A DNA stretch of 64,000 bases from Solirubrobacteraceae bacterium (GTDB lineage Bacteria > Actinomycetota > Thermoleophilia > Solirubrobacterales > Solirubrobacteraceae), in the NCBI GenBank assembly GCA_025934395.1, contig JAICYC010000001.1:1-64000 (forward strand). Direction: 5' to 3'. The notes beneath the pieces are model-generated. The model made no database searches. It was given only the letters and a program-made list of their open reading frames with translations, and was not told the origin of the DNA. Numbering within the stretch: the stretch's first letter is position 1; every line of letters starts with the position of its first letter. The translations under genes and the position numbers were made by a program. This document shows, piece by piece, positions 25,890 to 34,482 of this stretch.

Positions 25890-27455
25890 TCACGAGCTTC
25901 CGATTTCTTCCAGGAACGGGACCATGTTCCGGAAGAACTTGTTGACGAAGATCCCGCCGACGGCCGGGTCGGCGCCGTTGGGATCGTTGTGGGCGTATTC
26001 GCTTTCCACGTCGATCAGCGTGAGGTTCGACCTGGGGATCCCGGACTGTTCGGCGAGGATTTCCGCAGCGATCAGCGAGTTGGCGCCGAACGCTTTGTCG
26101 AGTTCGGAGTTGATCGCGAGGATCTTCAGCGACACGGGCAGTTCGTGCCCGTGGATCGCGTGCTCGCCGAGCACTTCCTGCGCCGGGTTGGCGTTGCCGT
26201 CCGCCACGGCGCCCGTGTCGATCGTGAGCCGTTCCGGGAAGTACCACTCCGAGCCGTCCGCGTTGCGCAGCGCGGGGGCGGAGAGCATTTCCGCGTAACG
26301 GCGCAGCGGCGTGAGCGCGCCGGCGTCGTTCCAGGGGTGCACGCCGAATTCGTTGGTGAGGGCGGGTTCGACGCCTTTGCCGGCGTGGATCTGGGCGGCG
26401 ATCAGCGGCGGCGGCGAGGTGCCCACGTCGACGCCGTAGCCGAACTCGGCTTCATTGCTCACGGGCACGCGTTCGCAGCCTTCCTGCGGCAGTTCGCACC
26501 CGGGTTTGTTTTTGGGCTTCAGGCTTTCGGGGAGCAGCGGGAAGCTCTCCGCCAGCGAGGGTTCTTCGGGCGAGATCAGCGTGCCGGTGGAGCCGAGCGC
26601 GGAGAACAGGCCCAGGAACGGCGCCTGGATGCCGCCGAACGACAGCCACGCGCTGCCCGGCACGGTGCGCGAACGCAATCCGTTCAGCTCTTCTTCGGCC
26701 TTTTCAGCGGTGATCGCAGTCGGGCCGCTGCCGCCGTCGTCGTAGACGAGGCCGGAGAGCCCGTCGGCTCCGGCGTTGCCGGAGAAGTCCCAGGTGGCGT
26801 ACGCGGTGACGACCGAGCCGCCCAGCGAGTGCCCGCCGAGCACCACCTTGCCCCCGAGGCCTTTGGCGGCTTCGATGACAGCGTGCAGGTCGTTCACGGC
26901 CACGCTCATGCCCCATTCCTGGGCGAAGCGTTTGATCGCTTCGGCTTCGGCAGCGGGGATGAACAGCGGGATCAGCGGTTGGAAGTGCGGCTTGCAGCCG
27001 CCGCCCGCGAGGAAGCCGAGGTAGTAGCAGAACGTTTCCGCGGCGGTAGCCCGCCTGGACTTCGCCTTGTTGAGCTCGCGCTGGTCCTCGAGGAAGTTCT
27101 CGCGGCGTTCGACCGACCACACCTGCCAGCCGTGGGTGTGTTCCACGAGCGACTTGGCGAGCGGGACGAAGTAGCCCGCACCCGCGGAGGTGCCCGGCTC
27201 GAGCACCAGCACGTTGGTGGCGGTCTTCGGTCCCACCTCGATCACGCCCACGCGGTTGAGATCGATTTCCCGGCCCATGTGGGCCGTCTTGGGCGGGATG
27301 AACGGTTCGGGCGTTTCCGGCGCGGGCGGAGCCGGCATCAGCACGCGTTTCACAGGCACCAGCGCGCCTGCGGTGGCGGGTGCGGCGATCGCCACCGCGG
27401 CCAGCGCTAGGGCAAGGCCGATCGAACGAAGCACAGCGCTCCTCACCGCGTGCAT
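25890..27455 (-). CDS. Secreted alpha/beta hydrolase (lipase/esterase-like)
   Basis: 521 residues with a Sec signal peptide (VLRSIGLALALAAVAIAAPATAG). The nucleophile elbow KVVLGGHSLGGSVVTAYATW gives GXSXG. The acid and His cannot be assigned firmly; HPWNDAG and the C-terminal SEYAHND are candidates. ATG 27455 follows GAGAGG; a possible -10 TACGGT (27509-27514) would leave a leader of about 45 bases. Many Glu codons are GAA, unlike the GAG-dominated neighbours, which hints at acquisition. It converges on pdhC and lies after a phospholipase C-like gene on the same strand. Confidence 0.82.
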   Translation of the reverse strand: MHAVRSAVLRSIGLALALAAVAIAAPATAGALVPVKRVLMPAPPAPETPEPFIPPKTAHMGREIDLNRVGVIEVGPKTATNVLVLEPGTSAGAGYFVPLAKSLVEHTHGWQVWSVERRENFLEDQRELNKAKSRRATAAETFCYYLGFLAGGGCKPHFQPLIPLFIPAAEAEAIKRFAQEWGMSVAVNDLHAVIEAAKGLGGKVVLGGHSLGGSVVTAYATWDFSGNAGADGLSGLVYDDGGSGPTAITAEKAEEELNGLRSRTVPGSAWLSFGGIQAPFLGLFSALGSTGTLISPEEPSLAESFPLLPESLKPKNKPGCELPQEGCERVPVSNEAEFGYGVDVGTSPPPLIAAQIHAGKGVEPALTNEFGVHPWNDAGALTPLRRYAEMLSAPALRNADGSEWYFPERLTIDTGAVADGNANPAQEVLGEHAIHGHELPVSLKILAINSELDKAFGANSLIAAEILAEQSGIPRSNLTLIDVESEYAHNDPNGADPAVGGIFVNKFFRNMVPFLEEIGSS

Positions 27456-27614
27456 CCCTCTCCTCTCGTCCCTCGGTCGCCGCGCCCCCCGCAGCGACGG
27501 TCGGCAGCACCGTAACCCCAAACCCGGCCGCCCGCAAGCTCCTGCCTGCTGCACTCCCCCCGATCGGCCGGCGGGCCGGCACGCCCCGGGCGCCGTCTGC
27601 CCGCCGGGCGCCGC

Positions 27615-29195
27615 TCAGACTTTCGGACAGCCGCTGGGGTGTTTCGCGGTGCCTTTTTCCTGTTGCGGCATCGTCTGCGGCGGCGGCGGGAGCGGGTAGC
27701 CCTGCACGCTCGGGAATTCGGCGGAGCCCGTATCCGGCGCCTGGGTCGGGCAATCGCTGCCGAGCACGCGGGTGTCGGCGAGCGACGGCGCCGGGAGCGT
27801 AGGCACAGCGTTGTTCGGCGCGACCGCGAGGTTGAAGGCGGCGGTCATGTCGCCGGTATGGCCTTTGCGCCAGCGGCTGAGGTTGGGCACCGGCGGCCCG
27901 AAGCGCCGTTCGAGGAAGCGCAGCACCGAGGTGTGGTCGAAGGGCCGCGTGCACACCAGGCCGCCGCGCGTGAAGGGCGAGATGACCAGCATCGGCACGC
28001 GGAAGCCGAGGCCTATCGGCCCCCGGATGCCTTCCGCGGCGGCCGGCAACGGGTCGACGGTGAGGTACTCGCCCGCGGTGCCGGCGGGGGCCACGGGGGG
28101 CGGGACGTGGTCGAAGAAGCCGCCGTTCTCGTCATAGGTGGCGAACAGCGCTGCGCGTTCCCACACGGCCGGGTTCGACGTGAGCGCGTTCAGCACTTCC
28201 GCGAGCGCGACCTCGCCGTAGGTGACGGGCGCGGGCGGGTGCTCGCTCTCGACGAGGCTCGCGAGGATCCAGGACACCTGCGGCAGCGTCCCGGCGGCGC
28301 AGTCGGCCACGAACTCGGTGAGCGTCGGCGTCATCGCCTTCGCGAGCAGCAGCGGGTTTTCCTGGTAGGCCTTGAAGTAGGGGAGGACGTTGTCGCCGAA
28401 GTCGCCGTCGGGCGTGCCGTAGACCTTCCAGCTGATCCCCGCCGCCTCGAGCTGCTCCGGATAGGTGGGCCAGGTGAACTTGCCGAACTGTTCGGCCCGG
28501 TTGGTGACGAGCGTTTCCAGGCACGGACCGCCGTGCTTGCCGTCGGGATCGATCGTGCCGGTCATGGTGTAGCAGCGGTTCGGGTCCGTCGGGCCCAGCA
28601 CCGAGCAGTGGTAGTGGTCGCAGAGCGTGAAGTTGTCGGCGAGCGCGTGGAAGAAGGGCAGGTCTTCGCGTGTGTAGTAACCCATCGTGTTCGGCCCGTC
28701 GCGCAGGCCGTTGGCTTCCAGGTGCACGGACAGGAACTTGTCGAGGGCGCCGCCGTCCCACGCCTCGTGCATCGGTCCCCACGAGTGCGTGATGTCGTTC
28801 ACGCACTCGCCGCCGGCTTTCGTGTCGAAGTGGAACGGCAGCAGGTGGCCGCCGTACGGTTCACCCGCTTCGCCGGGGAACGGCTGGGCGAAGATCGTCC
28901 TGCCGCTGCCGTCGGGCAGGAGCAGCGCTTTTCTGTCACCGAAGCCGCGGACGCCGCGGTACGTGCCGAAGTAGCTGTCGAACGACCGGTTCTCGTTGAT
29001 GAAGATGACGACGTGTTCGATCTCGTCGAGCCCGCCACACGCCGCAGTGGTCGCGAGCGCGCGCTCGAGCACGCGCGCCGGCTCCAGCAGCGTCTGCGCT
29101 CCCGCGAGCAACCCCGCGGCGGCCCCGGCGCGAAGCACCTGGCGCCGCGTCATCTTGCGCTGCTCGGACCCCCCGGTCACCCCCTGTGCCGACAC
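27615..29195 (-). CDS. Tat-exported phosphoesterase (non-haemolytic phospholipase C/acid phosphatase family)
   Basis: 526 residues. The twin-arginine signal is MTRRQVLRAGAAAGLLAGAQ. The catalytic start IEHVVIFINENRSFDSYFGT is diagnostic of the PlcA-D/AcpA family, whose nucleophile is the Thr or Ser downstream; ITHSWGPMHEAWDGG, VLGPTDPNRCYTMTG and TYDENGGFFDHVPPP are further motifs. GTG 29195 sits six bases behind TAGCTG; a start at Met-Thr-Arg-Arg is also possible. GAA codons are frequent as in the following lipase gene. The two secreted lipolytic enzymes are 159 bp apart and probably act on phospholipids outside the cell. Confidence 0.9.
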   Translation of the reverse strand: MSAQGVTGGSEQRKMTRRQVLRAGAAAGLLAGAQTLLEPARVLERALATTAACGGLDEIEHVVIFINENRSFDSYFGTYRGVRGFGDRKALLLPDGSGRTIFAQPFPGEAGEPYGGHLLPFHFDTKAGGECVNDITHSWGPMHEAWDGGALDKFLSVHLEANGLRDGPNTMGYYTREDLPFFHALADNFTLCDHYHCSVLGPTDPNRCYTMTGTIDPDGKHGGPCLETLVTNRAEQFGKFTWPTYPEQLEAAGISWKVYGTPDGDFGDNVLPYFKAYQENPLLLAKAMTPTLTEFVADCAAGTLPQVSWILASLVESEHPPAPVTYGEVALAEVLNALTSNPAVWERAALFATYDENGGFFDHVPPPVAPAGTAGEYLTVDPLPAAAEGIRGPIGLGFRVPMLVISPFTRGGLVCTRPFDHTSVLRFLERRFGPPVPNLSRWRKGHTGDMTAAFNLAVAPNNAVPTLPAPSLADTRVLGSDCPTQAPDTGSAEFPSVQGYPLPPPPQTMPQQEKGTAKHPSGCPKV

Positions 29196-29258
29196 GCGCG
29201 CCAGCTACCCGCTCCACGCCCGGTCCAAACTCCCAACGAGAGCGCGGTGCCCGCGAGC

Positions 29259-29264
29259 TAGGCT
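29259..29264 (+). promoter_or_regulatory. -10 box TAGGCT that decides the lipB start
   Basis: It is 9 nt before ATG 29274 but only 3 nt before ATG 29268, so the later ATG is preferred. Confidence 0.5.
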
Positions 29265-29273
29265 GGAATGGCG

Positions 29274-30035
29274 ATGGATACCGGCGAGCGCCACGCCAAC
29301 GAGCTGTGGGTATGCCATCTCGGCGTGGTTCCCTACGGCGAGGCGCTCGACCTCCAGCACCGTGTCCGCGCGCGCCGCCAGGCGGGGGAGCTGCCCGACA
29401 CGCTGCTGCTGCTCGAGCACCCGCCGACCTACACCCGCGGTCGCCGCACCGGCCCGGGGGAGCTCGCGCTCGGGGAGGCGTTCTACCGCGAGCGCGGGAT
29501 CGAGGTCTTCGACGTGGACCGCGGCGGCCGCGTCACCTACCACGGGCCCGGCCAGCTCGTGGGCTACCCGATCATGGGCGTGGAGGACGTCCACCGCTTC
29601 GTGCGCACCATGGAGATCGCGCTCGTGGACGCGCTCGCGGCTGAGCTCCTCGTGGCGCACGCCCGCCCGCAGGACGGCCCCGACTACACGGGCGTCTGGG
29701 TCCAAGACGACGGTGAGGGCCAGCGCAAGGTCGCCTCGATCGGCGTGCACGTGCAGCGCGGCGTGAGCACCCACGGGTTCGCGGTGAACGTCCACAACGA
29801 CCTGGAGCCGTTCACGTGGGTGGTCGCGTGCGGGCTGCCGGACGTGACGATGACCTCGCTGGAGCGGGAGCAACCGGACGCGGACGCGGACTGCGCAGCG
29901 CGGATGCGCTGCTTCCGCAGGCGTGTGGCGGACAGCTTCGTGCGCGCCCACGGCCGTCGCCAGCGCCTCGTCACACCGGAGCGCCTGGGGATCGATGTCC
30001 CGTCGGTCACGGCGCGGGGGGCGCTCGCCCGATGA
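29274..30035 (+). CDS. lipB: Octanoyl-[acyl carrier protein]:protein octanoyltransferase LipB
   Basis: Transfers octanoate from ACP to lipoyl domains; 253 residues. Motifs: LLLEHPPTYTRGRRTG, GRVTYHGPGQLVGYPIMG, the catalytic Lys in RKVASIGVHVQRGVSTHGFA, and the catalytic Cys in VACGLPDVTMTSLE. ATG 29274 (MDTGERHANELWV) is preferred to ATG 29268 from the position of the TAGGCT box. It overlaps lipA by ATGA and serves the E2 upstream. Confidence 0.95.
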   Translation: MDTGERHANELWVCHLGVVPYGEALDLQHRVRARRQAGELPDTLLLLEHPPTYTRGRRTGPGELALGEAFYRERGIEVFDVDRGGRVTYHGPGQLVGYPIMGVEDVHRFVRTMEIALVDALAAELLVAHARPQDGPDYTGVWVQDDGEGQRKVASIGVHVQRGVSTHGFAVNVHNDLEPFTWVVACGLPDVTMTSLEREQPDADADCAARMRCFRRRVADSFVRAHGRRQRLVTPERLGIDVPSVTARGALAR

Positions 30036-31000
30036 GCGCCACCCGCTCCCGCGCGAACCCCGGTGGCATGGACGTGCTGCGGGTGCTCGGCCCCGACGTG
30101 CGGCCGCTGCGCGAGCGCAAGCCGCCGTGGTTCAAGGTGCCGCCGCCCGGCGGCGAGCGCTACCGCGAGCTGACCGAGCTGATCCGCTCGGAGAACCTGC
30201 ACACGGTCTGCCAGGAGGCCGCCTGCCCCAACGTCGGCGAGTGCTGGGAGCGCGGCACCGCCACGTTCATGATCCTCGGCGACACGTGCACGCGCCGCTG
30301 CGGGTTCTGCAACGTCAAGACGGGCAAGCCCACGTGGAACGACCCGCTCGAGCCCGCGCGCGTGGCCCGTTCGATCGCGCGCATGGGCCTGCGCCATGCG
30401 GTGGTGACCTCCGTCGACCGCGACGACCTGCCCGACAAGGGCGCGAGCGCGTTCGTGGGCGTCATCCGCCAGGTGCGAAGGCAGGCGCCCGAATGCCAGA
30501 TCGAGGTCCTCACCCCCGACTTCCAGGGCCAGGAGATGCCGCTCGCGAAGGTGATCGCCGAGCGCCCCGACGTGTTCAACCACAACGTCGAGGTCGCTCC
30601 GCGCTTGTACCCGCTCGCGCGCCGCGGCTCGGAGTTCGAGCGCTCGTGCAGGGTGCTGGCGAACGCCGCCGAGATGGGAGAAGGCGAGGTGATCACCAAG
30701 TCCGGGCTGATGGTCGGGCTCGGCGAGACGCACGAGGAGATGGTGGAGGCGTTCGCCGCGCTGCGCGCGTCGGGCGTGCAGGTGCTCACCGTCGGCCAGT
30801 ACCTGCGCCCCTCCGAGCGCCACCTGCCGGTGGTGCGCTACTGGCACCCCGACGAGTTCGCCGCGCTGGAGCGGGACGCGTACGCGCTCGGCTTCGACCA
30901 CGTCGCCGCCGGCCCGCTCGTGCGCTCCTCCTACCACGCAGACCAGCACGTCCCGCAGGGCCTGCCGGGCGTGGGCCCGCTCGCCGCCGCCGCGCGCTGA
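30032..31000 (+). CDS. lipA: Lipoyl synthase LipA
   Basis: Radical-SAM insertion of two sulfurs into octanoyl-E2; 322 residues. The auxiliary cluster motif CQEAACPNVGEC and the radical-SAM motif CTRRCGFC are both complete. The C-terminal Arg-Ser-Ser-Tyr (LVRSSYHADQH) supplies the serine ligand of the auxiliary cluster. The start overlaps the lipB TGA. Confidence 0.97.
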   Translation: MSATRSRANPGGMDVLRVLGPDVRPLRERKPPWFKVPPPGGERYRELTELIRSENLHTVCQEAACPNVGECWERGTATFMILGDTCTRRCGFCNVKTGKPTWNDPLEPARVARSIARMGLRHAVVTSVDRDDLPDKGASAFVGVIRQVRRQAPECQIEVLTPDFQGQEMPLAKVIAERPDVFNHNVEVAPRLYPLARRGSEFERSCRVLANAAEMGEGEVITKSGLMVGLGETHEEMVEAFAALRASGVQVLTVGQYLRPSERHLPVVRYWHPDEFAALERDAYALGFDHVAAGPLVRSSYHADQHVPQGLPGVGPLAAAAR

Positions 31001-31031
31001 GCCGGCGGCCCCCTCGATCGCTCGGCGCGAT

Positions 31032-31037
31032 TAGGCT
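31032..31037 (+). promoter_or_regulatory. -10 box TAGGCT (6 nt to ATG 31044)
   Basis: Fits leaderless transcription of the rhomboid gene. Confidence 0.5.
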
Positions 31038-31043
31038 CGCGCG

Positions 31044-31838
31044 ATGTTCCCCCTGCGGGACAACATCCCCCTCTCCCGCCTGCCCGTCGTCACGATCGCG
31101 CTCGTCGCGATCAACGTCGTCGCCTACCTGATCTCGATCCGCCACGGCGGAAGCTTCTTCGGCGGGCCCGCCGACGGCGTGGCGGTGCACTACGGCGCGA
31201 TCCCCTACGAGCTGACCCATCCCGGCAAGCACTGCGATCTGATCGCCGAAGGCCAGCTGAGCGGCGTCGTCTGCCAGGGCCAGGCCGGCGTGACCGGCAC
31301 GCCCGGCGCACAGCCGTCCACCGCCGAGACCGTCCTGACGTCGATGTTCCTGCACGGCAGCTTCCTGCACATCGCCGGGAACATGCTGTTCCTCGCGATC
31401 TTCGGCCCGAACGTGGAGGACCGTGTCGGGCGCCTGCGCTATCCCGTCTTCTACCTCGCTGGCGGCGCCGTCGCGCTCGCCGCGCAGGTGCTGGTCGACC
31501 CCGGCTCGACCGCTCCCACGCTCGGGGCGTCGGGCGCGATCGCCGCCGTTCTCGGCGCCTACATCGTGCTGTATCCCCGCGCCCGTGTGCTCACGCTCGT
31601 GTTCATCGTCTTCTTCGTGACGATCGTGGAGCTGCCCGCGCTGGTGCTGCTCGGCATCTGGTTCCTCACCCAGCTGTGGTTCGGCGCAGCGGGCCTCGCG
31701 AGCCCCGTCGGCGGTGGCGAAGGCGTCGCCTACTTCGCGCACGTCGGCGGATTCCTGTTCGGGCTGCTCGCGATCCGGCTGCTCGTGCGCCGCGGCGGCG
31801 CGCGCGGCGGCCCGCGGCCGTCGCGGCCGGTTTACTAG
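31044..31838 (+). CDS. Rhomboid-family intramembrane serine protease
   Basis: 264 residues with six or seven membrane segments. The catalytic Ser lies in TLGASGAIAAVLGAY, the His in YFAHVGGFLFGL, and the family motif FLHGSFLHIAGNMLFLAIFG is present. An insertion of about 55 residues after the first helix (residues 40-95, two Cys) probably lies outside. Its natural substrate is unknown. Confidence 0.93.
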   Translation: MFPLRDNIPLSRLPVVTIALVAINVVAYLISIRHGGSFFGGPADGVAVHYGAIPYELTHPGKHCDLIAEGQLSGVVCQGQAGVTGTPGAQPSTAETVLTSMFLHGSFLHIAGNMLFLAIFGPNVEDRVGRLRYPVFYLAGGAVALAAQVLVDPGSTAPTLGASGAIAAVLGAYIVLYPRARVLTLVFIVFFVTIVELPALVLLGIWFLTQLWFGAAGLASPVGGGEGVAYFAHVGGFLFGLLAIRLLVRRGGARGGPRPSRPVY

Positions 31839-31844
31839 AGACCG

Positions 31845-31931
31845 ATGCACGCGTGCACGCCCGAGGGGGCGCCCCCTCCCCCGCGCCTCGCGCGCGCCCG
31901 GCAGGAGCCACGAAGGGCTCGCGCGCGGTGA
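31845..31931 (+). other. Possible 28-codon upstream ORF with two palindromes
   Basis: ATG 31845 opens a 28-codon frame ending TGA 31929-31931, overlapping the next GTG (31928) as GTGA. The stretch contains perfect palindromes TGCACGCGTGCA (31846-31857) and GAGGGGGCGCCCCCTC (31863-31878). Translation of the peptide is uncertain; the second palindrome may be the rhomboid terminator. Confidence 0.3.
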
Positions 31932-32101
31932 GGCGGCTCGCCGTGCTGGTGATCGCGCTGCTGTTCATCGTGGGCTTCGCGGGGCTCACGATCGCGTCGA
32001 TCGCCGAACAGGGGCTCACCGCCGCCGGAGTGCTCTCGATACTGATCCTGGTGCTGTTGAGCGTGGGGATAATCGGCGCGATGCGCAACCCGCCGCGATG
32101 A
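31928..32101 (+). CDS. Small two-helix membrane protein (57 aa)
   Basis: Two hydrophobic segments (LAVLVIALLFIVGFAGLTI and VLSILILVLLSVGIIGAM) joined by a short polar loop. GTG 31928 is the first in-frame start before the hydrophobic part, and the TGA overlaps the next ATG (ATGA). No family is assigned; coupling suggests a link with the D,D-carboxypeptidase downstream. Confidence 0.6.
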   Translation: MRRLAVLVIALLFIVGFAGLTIASIAEQGLTAAGVLSILILVLLSVGIIGAMRNPPR

Positions 32102-33180
32102 GCACGTCGCCGTTCATGACCCCCACCCAGAGCCGCGAGCGACGCACGCGCGCAGCCGCACGCCGCCGCAGGCGGCGGATCGGAGCAGCGGCAGCCGCCG
32201 CCGTCGTCCTGCTCGCCGCAGGGCTCACGATGGCGCTCGCCAAAGGCAGCCCGGCGAGCCATCGCCGCGGCGCGCGCCACGGCGGTGTGAGCGCGCGCGT
32301 GTCGCATCTGCCCGCCGTCTCGGCGCTCGGGCTGCCGCTCGGCAAGCGCTGGCTGCCGGCCAGCGGTCTCGCCGACCCCGCCGCCGACCCCGTGCAGATC
32401 GCCTTCCACCACCCGCCGCGCGCGGGTCTGCTGTTCAACCTCGACACGGGGCAGGTGCTGTGGCAGCGCAACCCCACCGTGCGCCTGCGGATCGCGAGCC
32501 TCACGAAGATGATGACCGCGCTGCTGACCGTGCAGGCCGATCCCCCCGGCACGCCGGTGCTGATCACCAAGCTCGCCTACGACCAGGGTGGCTCGAAGGT
32601 GGGCGTGCTCCCGCTCGGCCACCACGTGCGCCTGGAGACGCTGCTCTACGGGCTGCTGCTGCCATCGGGCAACGACGCCGCGTACGCGCTCGCCGAGCGC
32701 GTCGCCGGCAGCGTGCACGCGTTCGTCGCGCGCATGAACGAGGAGGCCGCCCAGCTCGGGATGGGGTGCACGCGCTACTCCTCCCCCTCCGGCTTCTACG
32801 ACATGCACAACTACTCGTGCGCGATCGACCTCGCCCAGCTCGCCCGCGCCGACCTCGGCCAGCCGAGGATCGCACGCATCACGCGCACCTACACCGCCGC
32901 GCTCCCCTTCCCGATCAAGGGCGGCAAGCTGTTCCTGACCAACAACAACCCGCTGCTGATCTACCACTACCCGGGGGTCACGGGGCTGAAGACCGGGTAC
33001 ACCGTCGCCGCGGGACGCTGCCTGGTCGCCACCGCCGAACGCAACGGCGTGCGGCTCGGCGTCGTCGTGCTCAACTCGACCGAACCCGGGATCCAGGCGC
33101 GCAAGCTGCTCGACCACGCCTTCCGGGACGTCTACCACCAGGCGCCCGTCTCCGAGCAGCCGATGCCGCCGGGGGCTTAG
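32098..33180 (+). CDS. D-alanyl-D-alanine carboxypeptidase (serine penicillin-binding protein, S11)
   Basis: Trims the pentapeptide of peptidoglycan outside the membrane; 360 residues. The three active-site motifs are SLTKMMTA (SXXK), LPSGNDAAYALAE (SXN) and GLKTGYTVAAGRCL (KTG). The N-terminus has a very basic stretch and then one hydrophobic segment (IGAAAAAAVVLLAAGLTMAL), so it is either membrane-anchored or secreted. The start overlaps the preceding stop. Confidence 0.93.
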   Translation: MSTSPFMTPTQSRERRTRAAARRRRRRIGAAAAAAVVLLAAGLTMALAKGSPASHRRGARHGGVSARVSHLPAVSALGLPLGKRWLPASGLADPAADPVQIAFHHPPRAGLLFNLDTGQVLWQRNPTVRLRIASLTKMMTALLTVQADPPGTPVLITKLAYDQGGSKVGVLPLGHHVRLETLLYGLLLPSGNDAAYALAERVAGSVHAFVARMNEEAAQLGMGCTRYSSPSGFYDMHNYSCAIDLAQLARADLGQPRIARITRTYTAALPFPIKGGKLFLTNNNPLLIYHYPGVTGLKTGYTVAAGRCLVATAERNGVRLGVVVLNSTEPGIQARKLLDHAFRDVYHQAPVSEQPMPPGA

Positions 33181-33211
33181 GGCTGTCAACGCGCCCGCAG
33201 GCGGTGAGGAG

Positions 33212-33246
33212 TACCGTTGTGGGACGAGGGATTGACTGGCCAGTCA
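33212..33246 (+). promoter_or_regulatory. Promoter and TetR-type operator of the acyl-CoA dehydrogenase operon
   Basis: A -10-like TACCGT lies at 33212-33217. The perfect 14-bp palindrome TGACTGGCCAGTCA lies at 33233-33246, between the likely transcription start and the ribosome site AAGGAGG (33251-33257). A 14-bp perfect palindrome of this TGACNNNNNNGTCA form is typical of TetR-family operators near fatty-acid genes; the cognate repressor is not in the window. Confidence 0.55.
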
Positions 33247-33264
33247 GCCAAAGGAGGATGCGAC

Positions 33265-34482
33265 GTGGATCTCGATGACACACCCGACCAGGCCGCCTAT
33301 CGGGCGCAGGTGCGGGCCTGGCTCGATCAGAACAAGGGCAGCGCGCCGGTGCTGCAGGGCGAGGGTGCCCTCACCGACGAGGACGAGATCGTCGCCGCGC
33401 GCCGCGCCTGGCAGGGCAAGCTCGCGGAGGCCGGCCTCGCCGGCGTGACCTGGCCGAAGGAGTTCGGCGGGCAGGGCCTCGGCCCGATCGAGCAGGTGAT
33501 CTGCAACCAGGAGATCGCCCGCGCGAAAGTGCCCGGCATCCTCGACGCGATCGGCGTCGGCATGCTCGGCCCCACGATCATCGCCCACGGCGCCGACGAG
33601 CAGAAGACGCGCTACCTCGGCGCGATGCTCCACGGCGACGAGGTGTGGTGCCAGCTCTTCTCCGAGCCCGCAGCGGGATCCGACCTCGCCGCGGTGCAGA
33701 CGCGCGCCCGCCGGCAGGACGACGGCACCTGGCGCCTGTCGGGACAGAAGGTGTGGACCACCAACGCGCAGTTCGCCTCCTACGGCCTGCTGCTCGCGCG
33801 CACCGACGCGGACGTGCCCAAGCACAAGGGCATGACGATGTTCATCGTGCCGATGGACGCCGAGGGCGTCACCGTGCGCGGCCTGCGCCAGATCTCCGGC
33901 GAGGCCGAGTTCAACGAGGTGTTCTTCGACGACGTCGCGCTCGACGACGGCGCCGTCGTTGGCGGCGTTGGGAACGGCTGGGGCACCGCGCTGACGACGC
34001 TCATGTACGAGCGCGTGACGATCGGCCTCGGCGGCGAGGGCATGGGTTACAACTCCACGCGCTTCGCAGGCGCGATCGCGGGCGACGAGGCCGCGCGGCG
34101 CGACCCCGAGGTGCGCCACCAGCTCGGCGAGATCGCAAGCGAACTGCTCGCGGTGCGCTTCACCGGCTACCGCACGCTCACCGCGCTGCAGAAAGGCCAG
34201 ATCCCCGGCCCCGAGGCGGGGCTCGCCAAGGTCACGATCGTCAACGGCGCGATCCGCGCGGGCGACCTGATCGCCGATGTCCTCGGCCCGGACGCCCTGG
34301 ACGAGGACAGCGACTGGGCCTACATGATCTCGTTCCTGCCCGGGCTGAAGTCCGCGGGCGGGACGGAGGAGATCCTGCGCAACACCGTCGGCGAGCGGGT
34401 GCTCGGGCTGCCGCCCGAGCCGCGGCTGGACAAGGGCATCCCCTTCTCCGAGCTGCGCTCCAAGGAAGGGGCGGCAGCATGA
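33265..34482 (+). CDS. Acyl-CoA dehydrogenase, first (FAD-site) subunit of a probable heteromeric enzyme
   Basis: Flavin-dependent alpha,beta-desaturation of an acyl-CoA; 405 residues. WCQLFSEPAAGSDLAAVQTR and DGTWRLSGQKVWTTNAQFA form the FAD/substrate core, and the C-terminus has GTEEILRNTVGERVLGLP. GTG 33265 has a good ribosome site (AAGGAGG, seven bases). It overlaps a second, more divergent dehydrogenase gene by ATGA. Pairs like this form alpha2beta2 enzymes in actinobacterial steroid or bulky acyl-CoA breakdown; the substrate here is unknown. Confidence 0.9.
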   Translation: MDLDDTPDQAAYRAQVRAWLDQNKGSAPVLQGEGALTDEDEIVAARRAWQGKLAEAGLAGVTWPKEFGGQGLGPIEQVICNQEIARAKVPGILDAIGVGMLGPTIIAHGADEQKTRYLGAMLHGDEVWCQLFSEPAAGSDLAAVQTRARRQDDGTWRLSGQKVWTTNAQFASYGLLLARTDADVPKHKGMTMFIVPMDAEGVTVRGLRQISGEAEFNEVFFDDVALDDGAVVGGVGNGWGTALTTLMYERVTIGLGGEGMGYNSTRFAGAIAGDEAARRDPEVRHQLGEIASELLAVRFTGYRTLTALQKGQIPGPEAGLAKVTIVNGAIRAGDLIADVLGPDALDEDSDWAYMISFLPGLKSAGGTEEILRNTVGERVLGLPPEPRLDKGIPFSELRSKEGAAA

